64,000 nt of DNA from Pseudomonas farsensis (GTDB lineage Bacteria; Pseudomonadota; Gammaproteobacteria; Pseudomonadales; Pseudomonadaceae): assembly GCF_014268805.2 (NCBI RefSeq), contig NZ_JABWRF020000001.1, forward strand, positions 930,001 to 994,000, in the 5' to 3' direction. Position numbers and translations under genes: made by a program. Positions 1 through 10,199 of this stretch are shown here, piece by piece. The notes beneath the pieces are model-generated. The model saw only the letters and a program-made list of their open reading frames with translations. It did not search any database and was not told the DNA's origin. Numbering within the stretch: the stretch's first letter is position 1; every line of letters starts with the position of its first letter.

Positions 1-209
1 CCCGGCAGGTGCCGGTCGACCGTCTGCTGGTCGAAACCGACTCGCCGTACCTTGCGCCGATTCCCTATCGCGGCAAGCCCAACTTGCCGCAGTACGTGCG
101 TGAGGTGGCTGAGTACGTCGCCTCGCTGCGTGGCGCCAGCTACGAGCAACTGGCCGCGCAGACCACTGCCAACTTCAAGCGCCTGTTCCCCCTGGCGCGG
201 GTCGCCTGA
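1..209 (+). CDS. TatD-family metal-dependent hydrolase, C-terminal part
   Basis: Partial gene entering from the left edge; reading frame begins at base 3 and stops with TGA at 207-209. The visible residues include [15 protein letters not shown], the C-terminal metal-site region of TatD/YcfH-type deoxyribonucleases (TIM-barrel hydrolases; the Asp of ETDSPYL is a metal ligand), followed by a closing helix ending NFKRLFPL, which is also typical of the family. In Pseudomonas a tatD-like gene sits downstream of tmk-holB-pilZ and next to the RgsA small RNA, which matches what follows here. Family assignment is firm; the exact paralogue cannot be fixed from the fragment. Confidence 0.9.
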   Translation, partial: RQVPVDRLLVETDSPYLAPIPYRGKPNLPQYVREVAEYVASLRGASYEQLAAQTTANFKRLFPLARVA

Positions 210-230
210 GGGCAGTTGGCAACGCGGTGA

Positions 231-266
231 CAAAAAAAACCCGGGTTCTGGGGGGGAATCCGGGTT
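231..266 (-). terminator. Rho-independent terminator of the RgsA-like RNA
   Basis: Seven-base-pair GC-rich stem (238-244 with 260-266), loop containing a run of seven C on the minus strand, followed on the minus strand by eight T. The T-tract is only on the minus strand side, so the signal is directional and cannot terminate tatD efficiently. Confidence 0.85.
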
Positions 267-348
267 AAGACCATTAGGAGTAAAACAAAGGTACGCGGTC
301 CCTGGCACCTTTATTGGCACGCCGCTAGGGGGGATGCGCTATGCCAAC
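231..348 (-). ncRNA. rgsA: RgsA (P16) small regulatory RNA, inferred
   Basis: The 378-base gap between tatD and the TetR gene holds a minus-strand transcription unit. Its end is an intrinsic terminator: stem AACCCGG (minus strand, 266-260) pairing with CCGGGTT (244-238), a C-rich loop, then a run of T (239-232). Its start is set by a minus-strand CAATACT (361-355), close to the RpoS-type -10 CTATACT. A start near 348 gives about 118 nt. RgsA/P16 of P. aeruginosa is an RpoS-dependent RNA of about 120 nt that lies next to tatD, so position, orientation, size and promoter type agree. The identity is an inference from synteny and signals; the internal sequence was not aligned to Rfam. Confidence 0.72.
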
Positions 349-587
349 ACTTCTAGTATTGGTCAGCTTTACCGGGCTGCCAGTCTGAATTGGTCGTTTT
401 TTAAACAGATTTGGAATACGTCAGCCATCTGTTTGCGATTGCCAGCATGGCAGGGTGGCGGATGCGCCATGTGCAAGGCCAAGTCCGCCCGAACGTATCG
501 TGAAACACACCTGAGAGTGGAAGATCCGTGCAATTTGCCAACACTTAGGCATAATCATCCGCTTCGAATGTCATCCCAGTCCTTCCC

Positions 588-1223
588 ATGCAGAAAGAAC
601 CTCGTAAGGTCCGTGAATTTCGCCGCCGCGAGCAGGAAATCCTCGATACCGCGCTCAAACTGTTCCTTGAACAGGGTGAGGACAGCGTTACCGTTGAGAT
701 GATCGCCGACGCCGTAGGCATTGGCAAAGGCACGATCTACAAGCACTTCAAGTCCAAGGCCGAGATTTACCTGCGCCTGATGCTCGACTACGAGCGCGAC
801 CTGAACGAGCTGTTGCACTCGGCTGATGTCGACCGTGACAAAGAAGCCCTGTCGCGTGCCTATTTCGAATTCCGCATGCGCGACCCGCAGCGCTACCGGC
901 TGTTCGACCGCCTTGAAGAAAAGGTAGTCAAGGGCAACCAGGTGCCAGAGATGGTCGAGCAACTGCACAGCATTCGTGCCTCCAACTTCGACCGACTGAC
1001 CCAGCTCATCAAGGGCCGCATCAGCGAAGGCAAGCTCGAAGATGTGCCGCCGTACTTCCATTACTGCGCCGCCTGGGCGCTGGTGCACGGTGCGGTGGCC
1101 CTGTACCACTCGCCGTTCTGGAGCAACGTGCTGGAAGATCAGGAAGGCTTCTTCCAGTTCCTCATGGACATCGGCGTGCGCATGGGTAACAAGCGCAAGC
1201 GCGACCCAGAACCCGCCAACTGA
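588..1223 (+). CDS. TetR/AcrR-family transcriptional regulator
   Basis: 211 residues. The N-terminal helix-turn-helix lies at about residues 12-58, with the family pattern ILDTALKLFLEQG...IADAVGIGKGTIYKHFKSKAEIY. The C-terminal ligand/dimer domain is not diagnostic. It is followed after about 80 bases by a separate MoaA-like gene and preceded by the RgsA-like RNA, the arrangement seen around PA2957 in P. aeruginosa, so it is a conserved chromosomal regulator rather than an acquired one. ATG at 588 is the first usable start; no good Shine-Dalgarno sequence is visible. Ligand and targets cannot be told from sequence. Confidence 0.92.
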   Translation: MQKEPRKVREFRRREQEILDTALKLFLEQGEDSVTVEMIADAVGIGKGTIYKHFKSKAEIYLRLMLDYERDLNELLHSADVDRDKEALSRAYFEFRMRDPQRYRLFDRLEEKVVKGNQVPEMVEQLHSIRASNFDRLTQLIKGRISEGKLEDVPPYFHYCAAWALVHGAVALYHSPFWSNVLEDQEGFFQFLMDIGVRMGNKRKRDPEPAN

Positions 1224-1305
1224 CGCAACTTTGCCGGCAGGGCTTGCCAAAACCTGATTTATAAGTCAGGTTTTGCCGGCCCGATTCTTCCATGCCGGAG
1301 TCCCC

Positions 1306-2274
1306 ATGATCGTCGACCGTCAAGGCAGGCGCTTTCGCAACCTGCGCGTCAGCCTGACTGCTGCCTGCAATTACGCCTGCACGTATTGCGTACCCGATGG
1401 CAAACGCCTGGTGGCTGCGCAGGACGAGTTGTCTGCGCAAGCGCTAGTGCGCGGGGTGGCGTATCTGGTGGAGGCGGCGGGCGTCGAGCGCTTGCGTATT
1501 ACCGGCGGCGAACCCTTGCTCAGCCCACGCCTCGACGCATTTGTGCAAGGCGTTGCAGGCCTTGGCCTGAGCGATATCAGCCTGACCACCAACGGCCAGT
1601 TGCTAGAGCGCAAACTGCCGTTGCTGCGCGATGCCGGCATCCGCCGCTTGAATGTGTCGCTCGACACCCTCGACCCAACGGCCTTTCGCCGCATTGCTCG
1701 CGGCGGTGACCTGGCCACTGTGTTGGCCGGCATGGAGCAGGCGAGGGCGGCGGGCATGGCAATCAAGGTCAATATGGTGCCGATGCGCGGGCAAAATCTC
1801 GACCAGGTGCTGCCGCTGCTCGGCTACTGCCTTGAGCGCGGCTACGAGCTGCGCTTTATCGAGCTGATGCGCATGGGCCATTTGGCCCGTGACGGGGCCG
1901 CCTTCCTGCAACAGTTTGTCAGCCTTGAGCAGTTGCTGGGGTTGATTGGCCAACGTCATGTCTTCGAACAGGCGCCCCGCCCGCTGGATGCTACCGCGCT
2001 GCGCTACAGCATTCCCGGCAAGGGCCACTTCGGGGTCATTGCCAACGAAAGCGTGCCGTTTTGCCGTACCTGCTCGCGCCTGCGCCTGTCCTCCACCGGC
2101 TGGCTGCATGGCTGCTTGTCGTCGGGCAGCCGCCATTATGTCGCCGACCTGCTCGACAAGCCGCGTCATCAAGCTCTTCCCGGGTTGCAGCGGTTGTTGG
2201 TCAAAGCCTTGGCCGACAAGCAGGAAGTGGCGTTTTCCGGGGATGTCATGGTGATGAAGGTGATCGGCGGCTGA
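1306..2274 (+). CDS. moaA: MoaA-like GTP 3',8-cyclase (radical SAM)
   Basis: 322 residues. Contains the radical SAM motif CxxxCxxC (CNYACTYC), the SAM-binding GGEP (ITGGEPLL), the C-terminal second 4Fe-4S set C-x2-C-x13-C (FCRTC...GC), and the C-terminal Gly-Gly tail found in MoaA. MoaA with MoaC makes cyclic pyranopterin monophosphate from GTP for molybdenum cofactor. The start at 1306 is chosen over an in-frame ATG at 1273 because GGAG (1297-1300) sits five bases before it. No other moa gene is nearby, so this is probably an isolated, perhaps second, copy. N-terminal sequence LRVSLTAACNYACTYC departs from the usual MoaA wording, which fits a paralogue. Confidence 0.88.
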   Translation: MIVDRQGRRFRNLRVSLTAACNYACTYCVPDGKRLVAAQDELSAQALVRGVAYLVEAAGVERLRITGGEPLLSPRLDAFVQGVAGLGLSDISLTTNGQLLERKLPLLRDAGIRRLNVSLDTLDPTAFRRIARGGDLATVLAGMEQARAAGMAIKVNMVPMRGQNLDQVLPLLGYCLERGYELRFIELMRMGHLARDGAAFLQQFVSLEQLLGLIGQRHVFEQAPRPLDATALRYSIPGKGHFGVIANESVPFCRTCSRLRLSSTGWLHGCLSSGSRHYVADLLDKPRHQALPGLQRLLVKALADKQEVAFSGDVMVMKVIGG

Positions 2275-2340
2275 CTCTGGCGCAAAAGCTGCATCTGGCG
2301 GCTATTCGCCGGTTTTTCGTCACCGGCCTCTGGAGGAAAG

Positions 2341-2946
2341 ATGCGTAGCCTGGTCTTGCTGCTGGCGCTGATGGCGCTGGGCGGCTGCATGAATGTCAGC
2401 GATATGGGCGAAGGCGTCCGTTACCACATGAGCGATGCGGGCTTGCTGGATCACAGCGACACCACCCGGACCCTGTCGGTGCGCCTGCAGCCGGACTCGT
2501 TCATCTTCATCGGCCAGGGTGCGTTCATGCCGCCCGGCAAAGGCCCGCTGCCCAAGCAGAATGCCGTAGCCGAAGAAGCCTTCAAGAGTTTCGTCGAGTA
2601 CTTCCCGCTGGTGCGCCGTGCACAAGGCCCGTTGGGCCTGGAACAGGCCATCGCCGAGGCGCGCTCGGTGGGCGCCGACTATGTGCTGTACACCCGCTTC
2701 GCGCGGACCGACGACCGTATAAGCAACGGCGATGAGTGGTACGACGACCAGGCCGTCGACCGCCTGGGTTGGGATACCGGTGTGGTGCAGATGATGCTGA
2801 TCGAGACCAGCACCCGCTACCTGATCGACACTGCACGCATCAAAAGCCGTGGCGGTTTGTTGACGTTCCACGACAACACGCCGCAGGATTTGCTTGGTGC
2901 GCCCATGCGCGAGTACGCTCGTAGCCTTCTGGGCATGAGCCGCTGA
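2341..2946 (+). CDS. DUF4823-type lipoprotein
   Basis: 201 residues with a lipoprotein signal: hydrophobic [13 protein letters not shown] then LGGC, giving Cys16 as the lipidation site. A strong GGAGG ribosome site precedes the ATG. The body ([31 protein letters not shown]) resembles the Pseudomonas DUF4823 family; function unknown, presumably membrane anchored facing the periplasm. It is followed after 11 bases by the DUF1285 gene, so the two are probably co-transcribed. Confidence 0.8.
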   Translation: MRSLVLLLALMALGGCMNVSDMGEGVRYHMSDAGLLDHSDTTRTLSVRLQPDSFIFIGQGAFMPPGKGPLPKQNAVAEEAFKSFVEYFPLVRRAQGPLGLEQAIAEARSVGADYVLYTRFARTDDRISNGDEWYDDQAVDRLGWDTGVVQMMLIETSTRYLIDTARIKSRGGLLTFHDNTPQDLLGAPMREYARSLLGMSR

Positions 2947-2957
2947 GCGAGCAACCG

Positions 2958-3518
2958 ATGACTGAATCCGGCAAGGCCAACGATCTGTTGGCACAAATCC
3001 CAAGTGCCAAAGGGCTACCGCCGGTGCACCTGTGGAACCCGGATTTCTGCGGTGATATCGACATGCGCATCGCCCGGGACGGTACCTGGTACTACCTGGG
3101 CACGCCCATTGGGCGCAAGCCGATGGTACGGTTGTTTTCCACCATCATTCGCCGCGACGGCGATGCCTATTTCCTGGTAACCCCGGTTGAAAAAGTCGGT
3201 ATCCAGGTGGATGACGCCCCCTTTGTGGCGGTGCTGGTCGATGTGCAAGGGCAGGGCGAGCAGCAGGTGCTGAGCTTTACCACCAATGTCGACGAGCAGG
3301 TGCTGGCTGGCCCCGACCACCCACTGCGGGTCGTCACCGACCCCGTCACGGGCGAGCCCTCGCCCTATGTGCGGGTTCGCAGCAACCTTGAAGCGTTGGT
3401 GCACCGCAACGTGTTCTACCAGTTGGTCGAGCTGGCAGTCCCGCGCCTGATCGATGGCCAGGAGTGGCTTGGTGTATGGAGCGCGGGCGAGTTCTACCCG
3501 ATCGGGCCTAGCGCCTGA
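2958..3518 (+). CDS. DUF1285 family protein
   Basis: 186 residues, no signal peptide. The N-terminal part ([40 protein letters not shown], about residues 20-60) is the recognisable core of DUF1285, a small cytosolic family widespread in proteobacteria with no assigned reaction. It lies 11 bases after the DUF4823 lipoprotein gene and ends 15 bases before the convergent MocR gene. Confidence 0.85.
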   Translation: MTESGKANDLLAQIPSAKGLPPVHLWNPDFCGDIDMRIARDGTWYYLGTPIGRKPMVRLFSTIIRRDGDAYFLVTPVEKVGIQVDDAPFVAVLVDVQGQGEQQVLSFTTNVDEQVLAGPDHPLRVVTDPVTGEPSPYVRVRSNLEALVHRNVFYQLVELAVPRLIDGQEWLGVWSAGEFYPIGPSA

Positions 3519-3533
3519 GGTACCAGCGGCCAG

Positions 3534-5030
3534 TTACCTGTGTAGCGCTTTGGCCAAGCGCTGCATGGCTGCTTGTATTTCATGGGCGGCCAGCGACGAA
3601 TAACCCAACAGCCAGCCTTGTTTCTTCTCCTCGCCTGCGTACAGGCGGCTGAGGCCAGGCAGTTGCACGCCTGCGCTGGCAGCCTGGCGAATGGTCTTTT
3701 CCTCCGCCCAGCCTTCGGCCAACAGGCATGGAATCTGTAGCCCGCCCTGGGGCCGCAGGGCGGTGACAATACCGCTCAGATGCTCGCCGATGGCATCGAG
3801 CATTGCCACGCGCCGGCCGGCGTAGAGCTTGCGCATGGCGCGCACGTGGGCGTTGTAATGGCCGTCGTCCATGAAGCGCGCAAGGGTCAGCTGAAGAATC
3901 TGCGGCGTATGGCCATCCATGATGCTGCGCGCGTAGGTGAAGGCCTTCACCAACTCTGCGGGCAACACCATGTAGCCTATGCGCAACCCCGGAGAGAGCG
4001 TCTTGCTGAAGGTGCCGATGTAGATCGTGCGTTGGTGCTTGTCCAGGCCTTGCACGCACGCGGTCGGCAGGCCGTCATAGTGGAATTCGCTGTCGTAGTC
4101 ATCCTCGATGATCCACTTGCCATGTTGATGGGCCCAGCGGATCAGCTCCAGCCTGCGCTCCAGGGGCAGTGTTGCGCCGGTCGGGTATTGATGGGACGGC
4201 GTGACGTACACACAATTGGCCCCGCTGCGGTCAGCCTGTAGCAGGTCGGTGCGGATGCCCTGCGCATCCACTTCTATGGGTACGACCTTGGCCTCAGCGG
4301 CTTCGAACGCTTTTTTTGCGCCGAAGTAGCCCGGGTTCTCCAGCAGGATCGGCTTGCCGGCGTCCACCAGCAACTGGGCGCACAGGAACAGGGCCTGGCG
4401 TGTGCTGCTCAACACCAGAACCTGCTCGGGGCAACACTTGGCGCCCCGTTCGAGGTTCAGGTAGGTGGCGATAGCCTTGCGCAGGGGCGCGGCGCCTTGC
4501 GGGTCGCCATGCAGCAGTACGCTGGCGCGGTAGTCCTTCATGACTTGGCGCTGCAAACGCTCCCAAACATCTGCCGGAAACGTCCGGGTTTCTGGCAGGC
4601 CTGTGGCAAAAGCCTTGACCACTTGTTGGTCGCTGATGCCGCCGCTATCCAGAAGCATCTGCCCGCGTCGGCTCAGGCCTGCTTCGGGCGCCGTCTCGCG
4701 GCGCGTTGCCTGTTGCAGCTTCACCCGTTGCGGCTCTGCGCCGCGTAACACGGCGCCCAATGTTTCGGCGACATAGCTGCCAGAGCCTGCGCGGCGCACG
4801 ATAAAGCCATCGCGGTGCAGTTGCACGTAGGCGTTCTCGACCGTGTCGCGGGCAACGCCGAGTGACTTGGCCAAGGCGCGAGTGGCCGGCAGCTTCAGTG
4901 CCGGGGCCAGGTTGCCGTCCAGAATCATGCCGCGCAGGGCACGCTGAATGCGCTGGTGCAGGTCGAGCACCTGCAATTCGCCGTCGTGAACGCGCATCTT
5001 CAGCGTATCGAACTCGAAGGTTTTCGCCAT
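3534..5030 (-). CDS. MocR/PdxR-type regulator (GntR HTH fused to aminotransferase fold)
   Basis: 498 residues. An N-terminal GntR winged helix (about 20-90, with ALKLPATRALAKSLGVARDTVENAYVQL) is followed by a fold-type I PLP domain (about 125-490). The PLP lysine is visible in TFSKTLSPGLRIGY near residue 340, with the IIEDDYDSEF motif earlier. MocR proteins use PLP or an amine as effector and usually regulate a divergent neighbour. Here the divergent gene, 101 bases away, is a BenE-type transporter, and a 20-base dyad lies between them. Control of benE is an inference from this layout. Confidence 0.92.
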   Translation of the reverse strand: MAKTFEFDTLKMRVHDGELQVLDLHQRIQRALRGMILDGNLAPALKLPATRALAKSLGVARDTVENAYVQLHRDGFIVRRAGSGSYVAETLGAVLRGAEPQRVKLQQATRRETAPEAGLSRRGQMLLDSGGISDQQVVKAFATGLPETRTFPADVWERLQRQVMKDYRASVLLHGDPQGAAPLRKAIATYLNLERGAKCCPEQVLVLSSTRQALFLCAQLLVDAGKPILLENPGYFGAKKAFEAAEAKVVPIEVDAQGIRTDLLQADRSGANCVYVTPSHQYPTGATLPLERRLELIRWAHQHGKWIIEDDYDSEFHYDGLPTACVQGLDKHQRTIYIGTFSKTLSPGLRIGYMVLPAELVKAFTYARSIMDGHTPQILQLTLARFMDDGHYNAHVRAMRKLYAGRRVAMLDAIGEHLSGIVTALRPQGGLQIPCLLAEGWAEEKTIRQAASAGVQLPGLSRLYAGEEKKQGWLLGYSSLAAHEIQAAMQRLAKALHR

Positions 5031-5054
5031 GTGGTCTGCTCACATTCCTTGAAT

Positions 5055-5074
5055 TGGCCTGAAGCGGCAGGCCA
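5055..5074. promoter_or_regulatory. Dyad TGGCCTG-N6-CAGGCCA in the mocR/benE intergenic region
   Basis: A perfect 7-base inverted repeat separated by six bases, centred between the divergent MocR gene (start 5030) and benE (start about 5132). Position and symmetry suit an operator for the MocR protein. MocR family members often bind direct repeats, so the assignment is tentative. Confidence 0.45.
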
Positions 5075-5131
5075 TTTTATTCGTAGACTCGTTCCCTCGC
5101 CAACACCTGAATGCAGGGAGCAACCCGCGCA

Positions 5132-6337
5132 ATGTCTTCTACAGCCGTTCGTTCACGTATCCGCCCAAACGACCTGATTCACCCGATTGTCGCCGGGCTG
5201 ATCTCGGTCATTGTCAACTATGGCGGCACCTTCATCCTGGTATTCCAGGCCGCCAAGGTCGCAGGGCTCAGCCCTGAGCTGACCGCCTCCTGGGTGTGGT
5301 CTGTGTCGATTGGCGTAGGGGTTACCGGGCTGCTGTTGAGCTGGGTGACGCGTGTGCCGATCATCACCGCCTGGTCGACCCCTGCGGCTGCGTTTCTGGT
5401 GGTAGCCCTGGGCAGCACGCCGTATGCCGAGGCAGTGGGCGCCTACATGATCTCGGCAGCAGCCTTCGTGCTGCTGGGGTTGTCCGGGTGCTTCGAAAAA
5501 CTCATCCGGCTGATCCCGCAGGGCGTGGCCGCAGGGCTGTTGGCCGGCATCCTGCTGCAATTTGGCATTGGTGCTTTTGGCGGCATGAGCCTCGACCCGC
5601 TGCTGGTCGGTTTGCTGATCGCGGCCTACATGCTGTTCAAGCGGTTCAGTGCGCGCTACGCCGTGGTGGGGATTCTCGGGTTGGGGCTGGCCTTTCTGCT
5701 GGTTCAGGGGCGTGTCGACATGTCTGGGCTGGCCCTGCAATTTGCGGCGCCGGTATTCACGCGCCCGGAGTTTTCCGTCAATGCCCTGCTCAGCGTGGCG
5801 TTGCCGCTGTTTCTGATCACCCTTACGGGCCAGTACATGCCGGGCATGCTGGTGTTGCGCAATGATGGCTTCAACACCAGTGCCAACCCCATCGTGACCC
5901 TGACTGGGCTGGGGTCGCTGCTGATGGCGCCGTTCGGTTCCCATGCCTTCAACATCGCCGCGATCACCGCCGCCATCTGCACCGGCAAAGAGGCCCATGA
6001 GGTGCCATCCAAACGCTGGATCGCAGGCATTGCCGCGGGTGTGTTCTATATCCTGGTCGGGGTGTTCGGGGTAACCCTTGCCGCCGTGTTCATGGCGTTT
6101 CCGGCCACTTTCATCACTACATTGGCGGGCCTTGCCTTGCTGGGTACCATTGGCGGTAGCCTGGCGAGCGCCATGGCCGAGGGCAAAACCCGGGACGCGG
6201 CGTTGATTACTTTTCTGGCAGCTGCTGCCAACATCAACTTGCTCGGCGTTGGCGGGGCGTTCTGGGGCCTGGTGATCGGCCTGCTGGCCTATGGGGTGCT
6301 CAACGGGCGTTTGCCAATTCGGCTGCCAAGGCGGTAG
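5132..6337 (+). CDS. benE: BenE-family benzoate/H+ symporter-like transporter
   Basis: 401 residues with about eleven to twelve hydrophobic segments. The N-terminal run DLIHPIVAGLISVIVNYGGTFILVFQAA and the segment WSTPAAAFL are characteristic of the BenE family of inner-membrane proton-coupled benzoate transporters. ATG 5132 is preferred over an in-frame ATG at 5111, because GGGAG (5116-5120) precedes only the former. It stands alone, without ben or cat catabolic genes, so its substrate may be another aromatic acid. It faces a MocR regulator across 101 bases. Confidence 0.88.
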   Translation: MSSTAVRSRIRPNDLIHPIVAGLISVIVNYGGTFILVFQAAKVAGLSPELTASWVWSVSIGVGVTGLLLSWVTRVPIITAWSTPAAAFLVVALGSTPYAEAVGAYMISAAAFVLLGLSGCFEKLIRLIPQGVAAGLLAGILLQFGIGAFGGMSLDPLLVGLLIAAYMLFKRFSARYAVVGILGLGLAFLLVQGRVDMSGLALQFAAPVFTRPEFSVNALLSVALPLFLITLTGQYMPGMLVLRNDGFNTSANPIVTLTGLGSLLMAPFGSHAFNIAAITAAICTGKEAHEVPSKRWIAGIAAGVFYILVGVFGVTLAAVFMAFPATFITTLAGLALLGTIGGSLASAMAEGKTRDAALITFLAAAANINLLGVGGAFWGLVIGLLAYGVLNGRLPIRLPRR

Positions 6338-6346
6338 CGCTGAAAT

Positions 6347-6374
6347 AAAAAAACCGCCAGGAAGGCGGTTTTCG
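6347..6374. terminator. Bidirectional terminator between benE and tRNA-Asn
   Basis: Stem AACCGCC (6352-6358) with GGCGGTT (6364-6370), loop AGGAA, A-run before and T-run after, so it can stop transcription from both the benE side and the tRNA-Asn side. Confidence 0.85.
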
Positions 6375-6380
6375 AAGATT

Positions 6381-6456
6381 TGGCTCCGCGACCTGGACTC
6401 GAACCAGGGACCCAATGATTAACAGTCATTTGCTCTACCGACTGAGCTATCGCGGA
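6381..6456 (-). tRNA. tRNA-Asn (GUU)
   Basis: 76 bases including encoded CCA. On the minus strand the acceptor TCCGCGA pairs with TCGCGGA, the anticodon loop CTGTTAA gives GTT, and the T-loop GGTTCGAGTCC is standard. It lies just downstream of the aminotransferase gene on the same strand and ends at the bidirectional terminator. Confidence 0.97.
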
Positions 6457-6517
6457 ATCTGCCGCTATCTTATTCGCGGCCTTGAGAAAGTCAAGCTTCC
6501 TCAAGGTAATCAACGAG

Positions 6518-7714
6518 TTACAGTACCGCTACGATGGCCTTGCAGACCACATGGATGTTGCTCTGGTTCAGGGCAGCGACCGCAATACGGCCGGTGTCCA
6601 GGGCATAGATACCGAACTCGTTCTTCAGGCGTGCGACCTGCTCGCAGGTCAAGCCCGAGTAGGAGAACATGCCGACCTGGCGGCCAACGAAGCTGAAGTC
6701 GCGGTTGGCGCCGTACTCGGCCAGCAATTGCACCATTTGCTTGCGCATGCCGTGGATGCGGGTACGCATCTCGCCAAGCTCGGTTTCCCACATCTGGCGC
6801 AGCTCATCGCTGTTCAGGACTGCGGCAACGATGCTGGCACCGTGGGTGGGCGGGTTGGAATAGGTAGTGCGGATCACGCGCTTGACCTGCGACAGCACGC
6901 GGGTGCTCTCGTCTTTCGAAGCGGTCACGATCGACAGTGCGCCTACGCGCTCGCCGTACAGCGAGAACGACTTGGAGAACGAACTCGAAACGAAGAACTC
7001 CAGGCCCGACTCGGCAAACAGGCGCACGGCAAAGGCGTCTTCGGCGATGCCGTCGCCAAAGCCCTGGTAGGCCATGTCGAGGAACGGCACGTGGCCCTTG
7101 GCCTTGACCACTTCAAGCACGTTTTTCCAGTCGTCCAGCGACAGGTCGACGCCGGTCGGGTTGTGGCAGCAGGCGTGCAGGACGATGACCGAACCCGATG
7201 GCAGGTTGTTGAGGTCTTCGAGCATGCCGGCACGGTTGACGTCGTGGCTGGCGGCATCGTAATAGCGGTAGTTGTGCACCGGGAAACCAGCCGCTTCAAA
7301 CAGTGCACGGTGGTTTTCCCAGCTTGGGTCGCTGATCGCGACGACCGCGCCAGGTGCCACGCGCTTGAGGAAGTCGGCGCCGATCTTCAGTGCGCCAGTG
7401 CCGCCCACGGCCTGCACGGTGACCACGCGGCCAGCGGCCAGCAGCGGCGAATCAGCGCCGAACAGCAGCTTTTGCACGGCCTGGTCGTACTGCGCGATAC
7501 CGTCGATCGGCAGGTAGCCGCGCGATGCGTGCTGTGCAGCACGAGCGGTTTCGGCTTCGATCACTGCGCGCAGCAGTGGAATGCGGCCTTCCTCGTTGCA
7601 GTACACGCCCACACCGAGGTTCACCTTGTCGGTGCGCGGATCGGCGTTGAAGGCTTCGTTCAGGCCCAGGATAGGGTCGCGGGGTGCCAGCTCGACAGCG
7701 GAAAACAGGCTCAT
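6518..7714 (-). CDS. tyrB: Aromatic/aspartate aminotransferase (class I, TyrB-like)
   Basis: 398 residues, matching the usual length of AspC/TyrB enzymes. Visible are the PLP-site lysine in SFSKSFSLYGERVGALS (about residue 247), the HNPTG motif (HACCHNPTGVDLS), and the C-terminal GRIAVAALN carrying the substrate-carboxylate arginine. The wording FSLYGERVG and SNPPTHGASIVAAVLN is closer to TyrB than to AspC. The enzyme is a cytosolic transaminase for aspartate, phenylalanine and tyrosine with 2-oxoglutarate. The start at 7714 (MSLFSAV) is the family start; an upstream in-frame extension has no support. Divergent to uvrB. Confidence 0.92.
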   Translation of the reverse strand: MSLFSAVELAPRDPILGLNEAFNADPRTDKVNLGVGVYCNEEGRIPLLRAVIEAETARAAQHASRGYLPIDGIAQYDQAVQKLLFGADSPLLAAGRVVTVQAVGGTGALKIGADFLKRVAPGAVVAISDPSWENHRALFEAAGFPVHNYRYYDAASHDVNRAGMLEDLNNLPSGSVIVLHACCHNPTGVDLSLDDWKNVLEVVKAKGHVPFLDMAYQGFGDGIAEDAFAVRLFAESGLEFFVSSSFSKSFSLYGERVGALSIVTASKDESTRVLSQVKRVIRTTYSNPPTHGASIVAAVLNSDELRQMWETELGEMRTRIHGMRKQMVQLLAEYGANRDFSFVGRQVGMFSYSGLTCEQVARLKNEFGIYALDTGRIAVAALNQSNIHVVCKAIVAVL

Positions 7715-7960
7715 TGTTACATTGGCTCTGATAGGAGAGTGATAGGGGTTGCACGCTCCAGCCGAATGCACTGAAGCGGTGCACAAACGGGGAGTCAGTA
7801 TAGTGATACCGACCGGTCACTGCGACAGTTGGGCGCGCCTTTTGCTGCCGTTTGCGCAAATATTTTTCAACCATTGGTCGAATTGCCCGGTCCATTGAAA
7901 CAGGCGTTCACAGCTCGGGGTCGGATGCGTCGCCCGGGCAGCGCTTTTAGGTATAGACTA

Positions 7961-7976
7961 CTGGCTAAATTTACAG
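7961..7976. promoter_or_regulatory. LexA-like SOS box before uvrB
   Basis: CTG-N10-CAG with an AT-rich centre (GCTAAATTTA), the spacing of the gammaproteobacterial LexA operator CTGT-N8-ACAG, although the fourth base differs. It lies immediately after a -10-like TATAGA (7952-7957) and 27 bases before the uvrB start, where binding would block transcription. Confidence 0.6.
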
Positions 7977-8002
7977 TTACTGCAGCGCCCGAGAGGTCCG
8001 TC

Positions 8003-10018
<2,016 letters not shown>

Positions 10019-10089
10019 CCGCTCACAGCAGAGTGCTGAAAGCTGCTTTCGTCGGAGCAGGCTTGCTCGGAGTGCAGAACCACCGCGAT

Positions 10090-10107
10090 GGGGCGCAAAG
10101 CGGCCCC
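10090..10107. repeat. REP-like palindrome remnant between uvrB and gltX
   Basis: GGGGCGC-AAA-rich centre-GCGGCCCC, nearly identical to the core that closes the inverted pair at 60153-60256. It is the only recognisable structure in the 181-base uvrB-gltX gap besides a TAACAT -10-like hexamer at 10159-10164. Confidence 0.5.
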
Positions 10108-10199
10108 GCCGTTCCAGCGCAAAACCTGCATCACTGGAGCCAAGTGCCCGCTCCCTGCTAACATCCGGCCTTTGTTTCAATCTTCGTCCGAGACCCTCA

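Noticed and set aside
5153..6415. Minus-strand frame opposite benE
   Set aside because: Composition (Gln/His/Arg/Gly-rich) is that of an antisense shadow, and it runs into tRNA-Asn.
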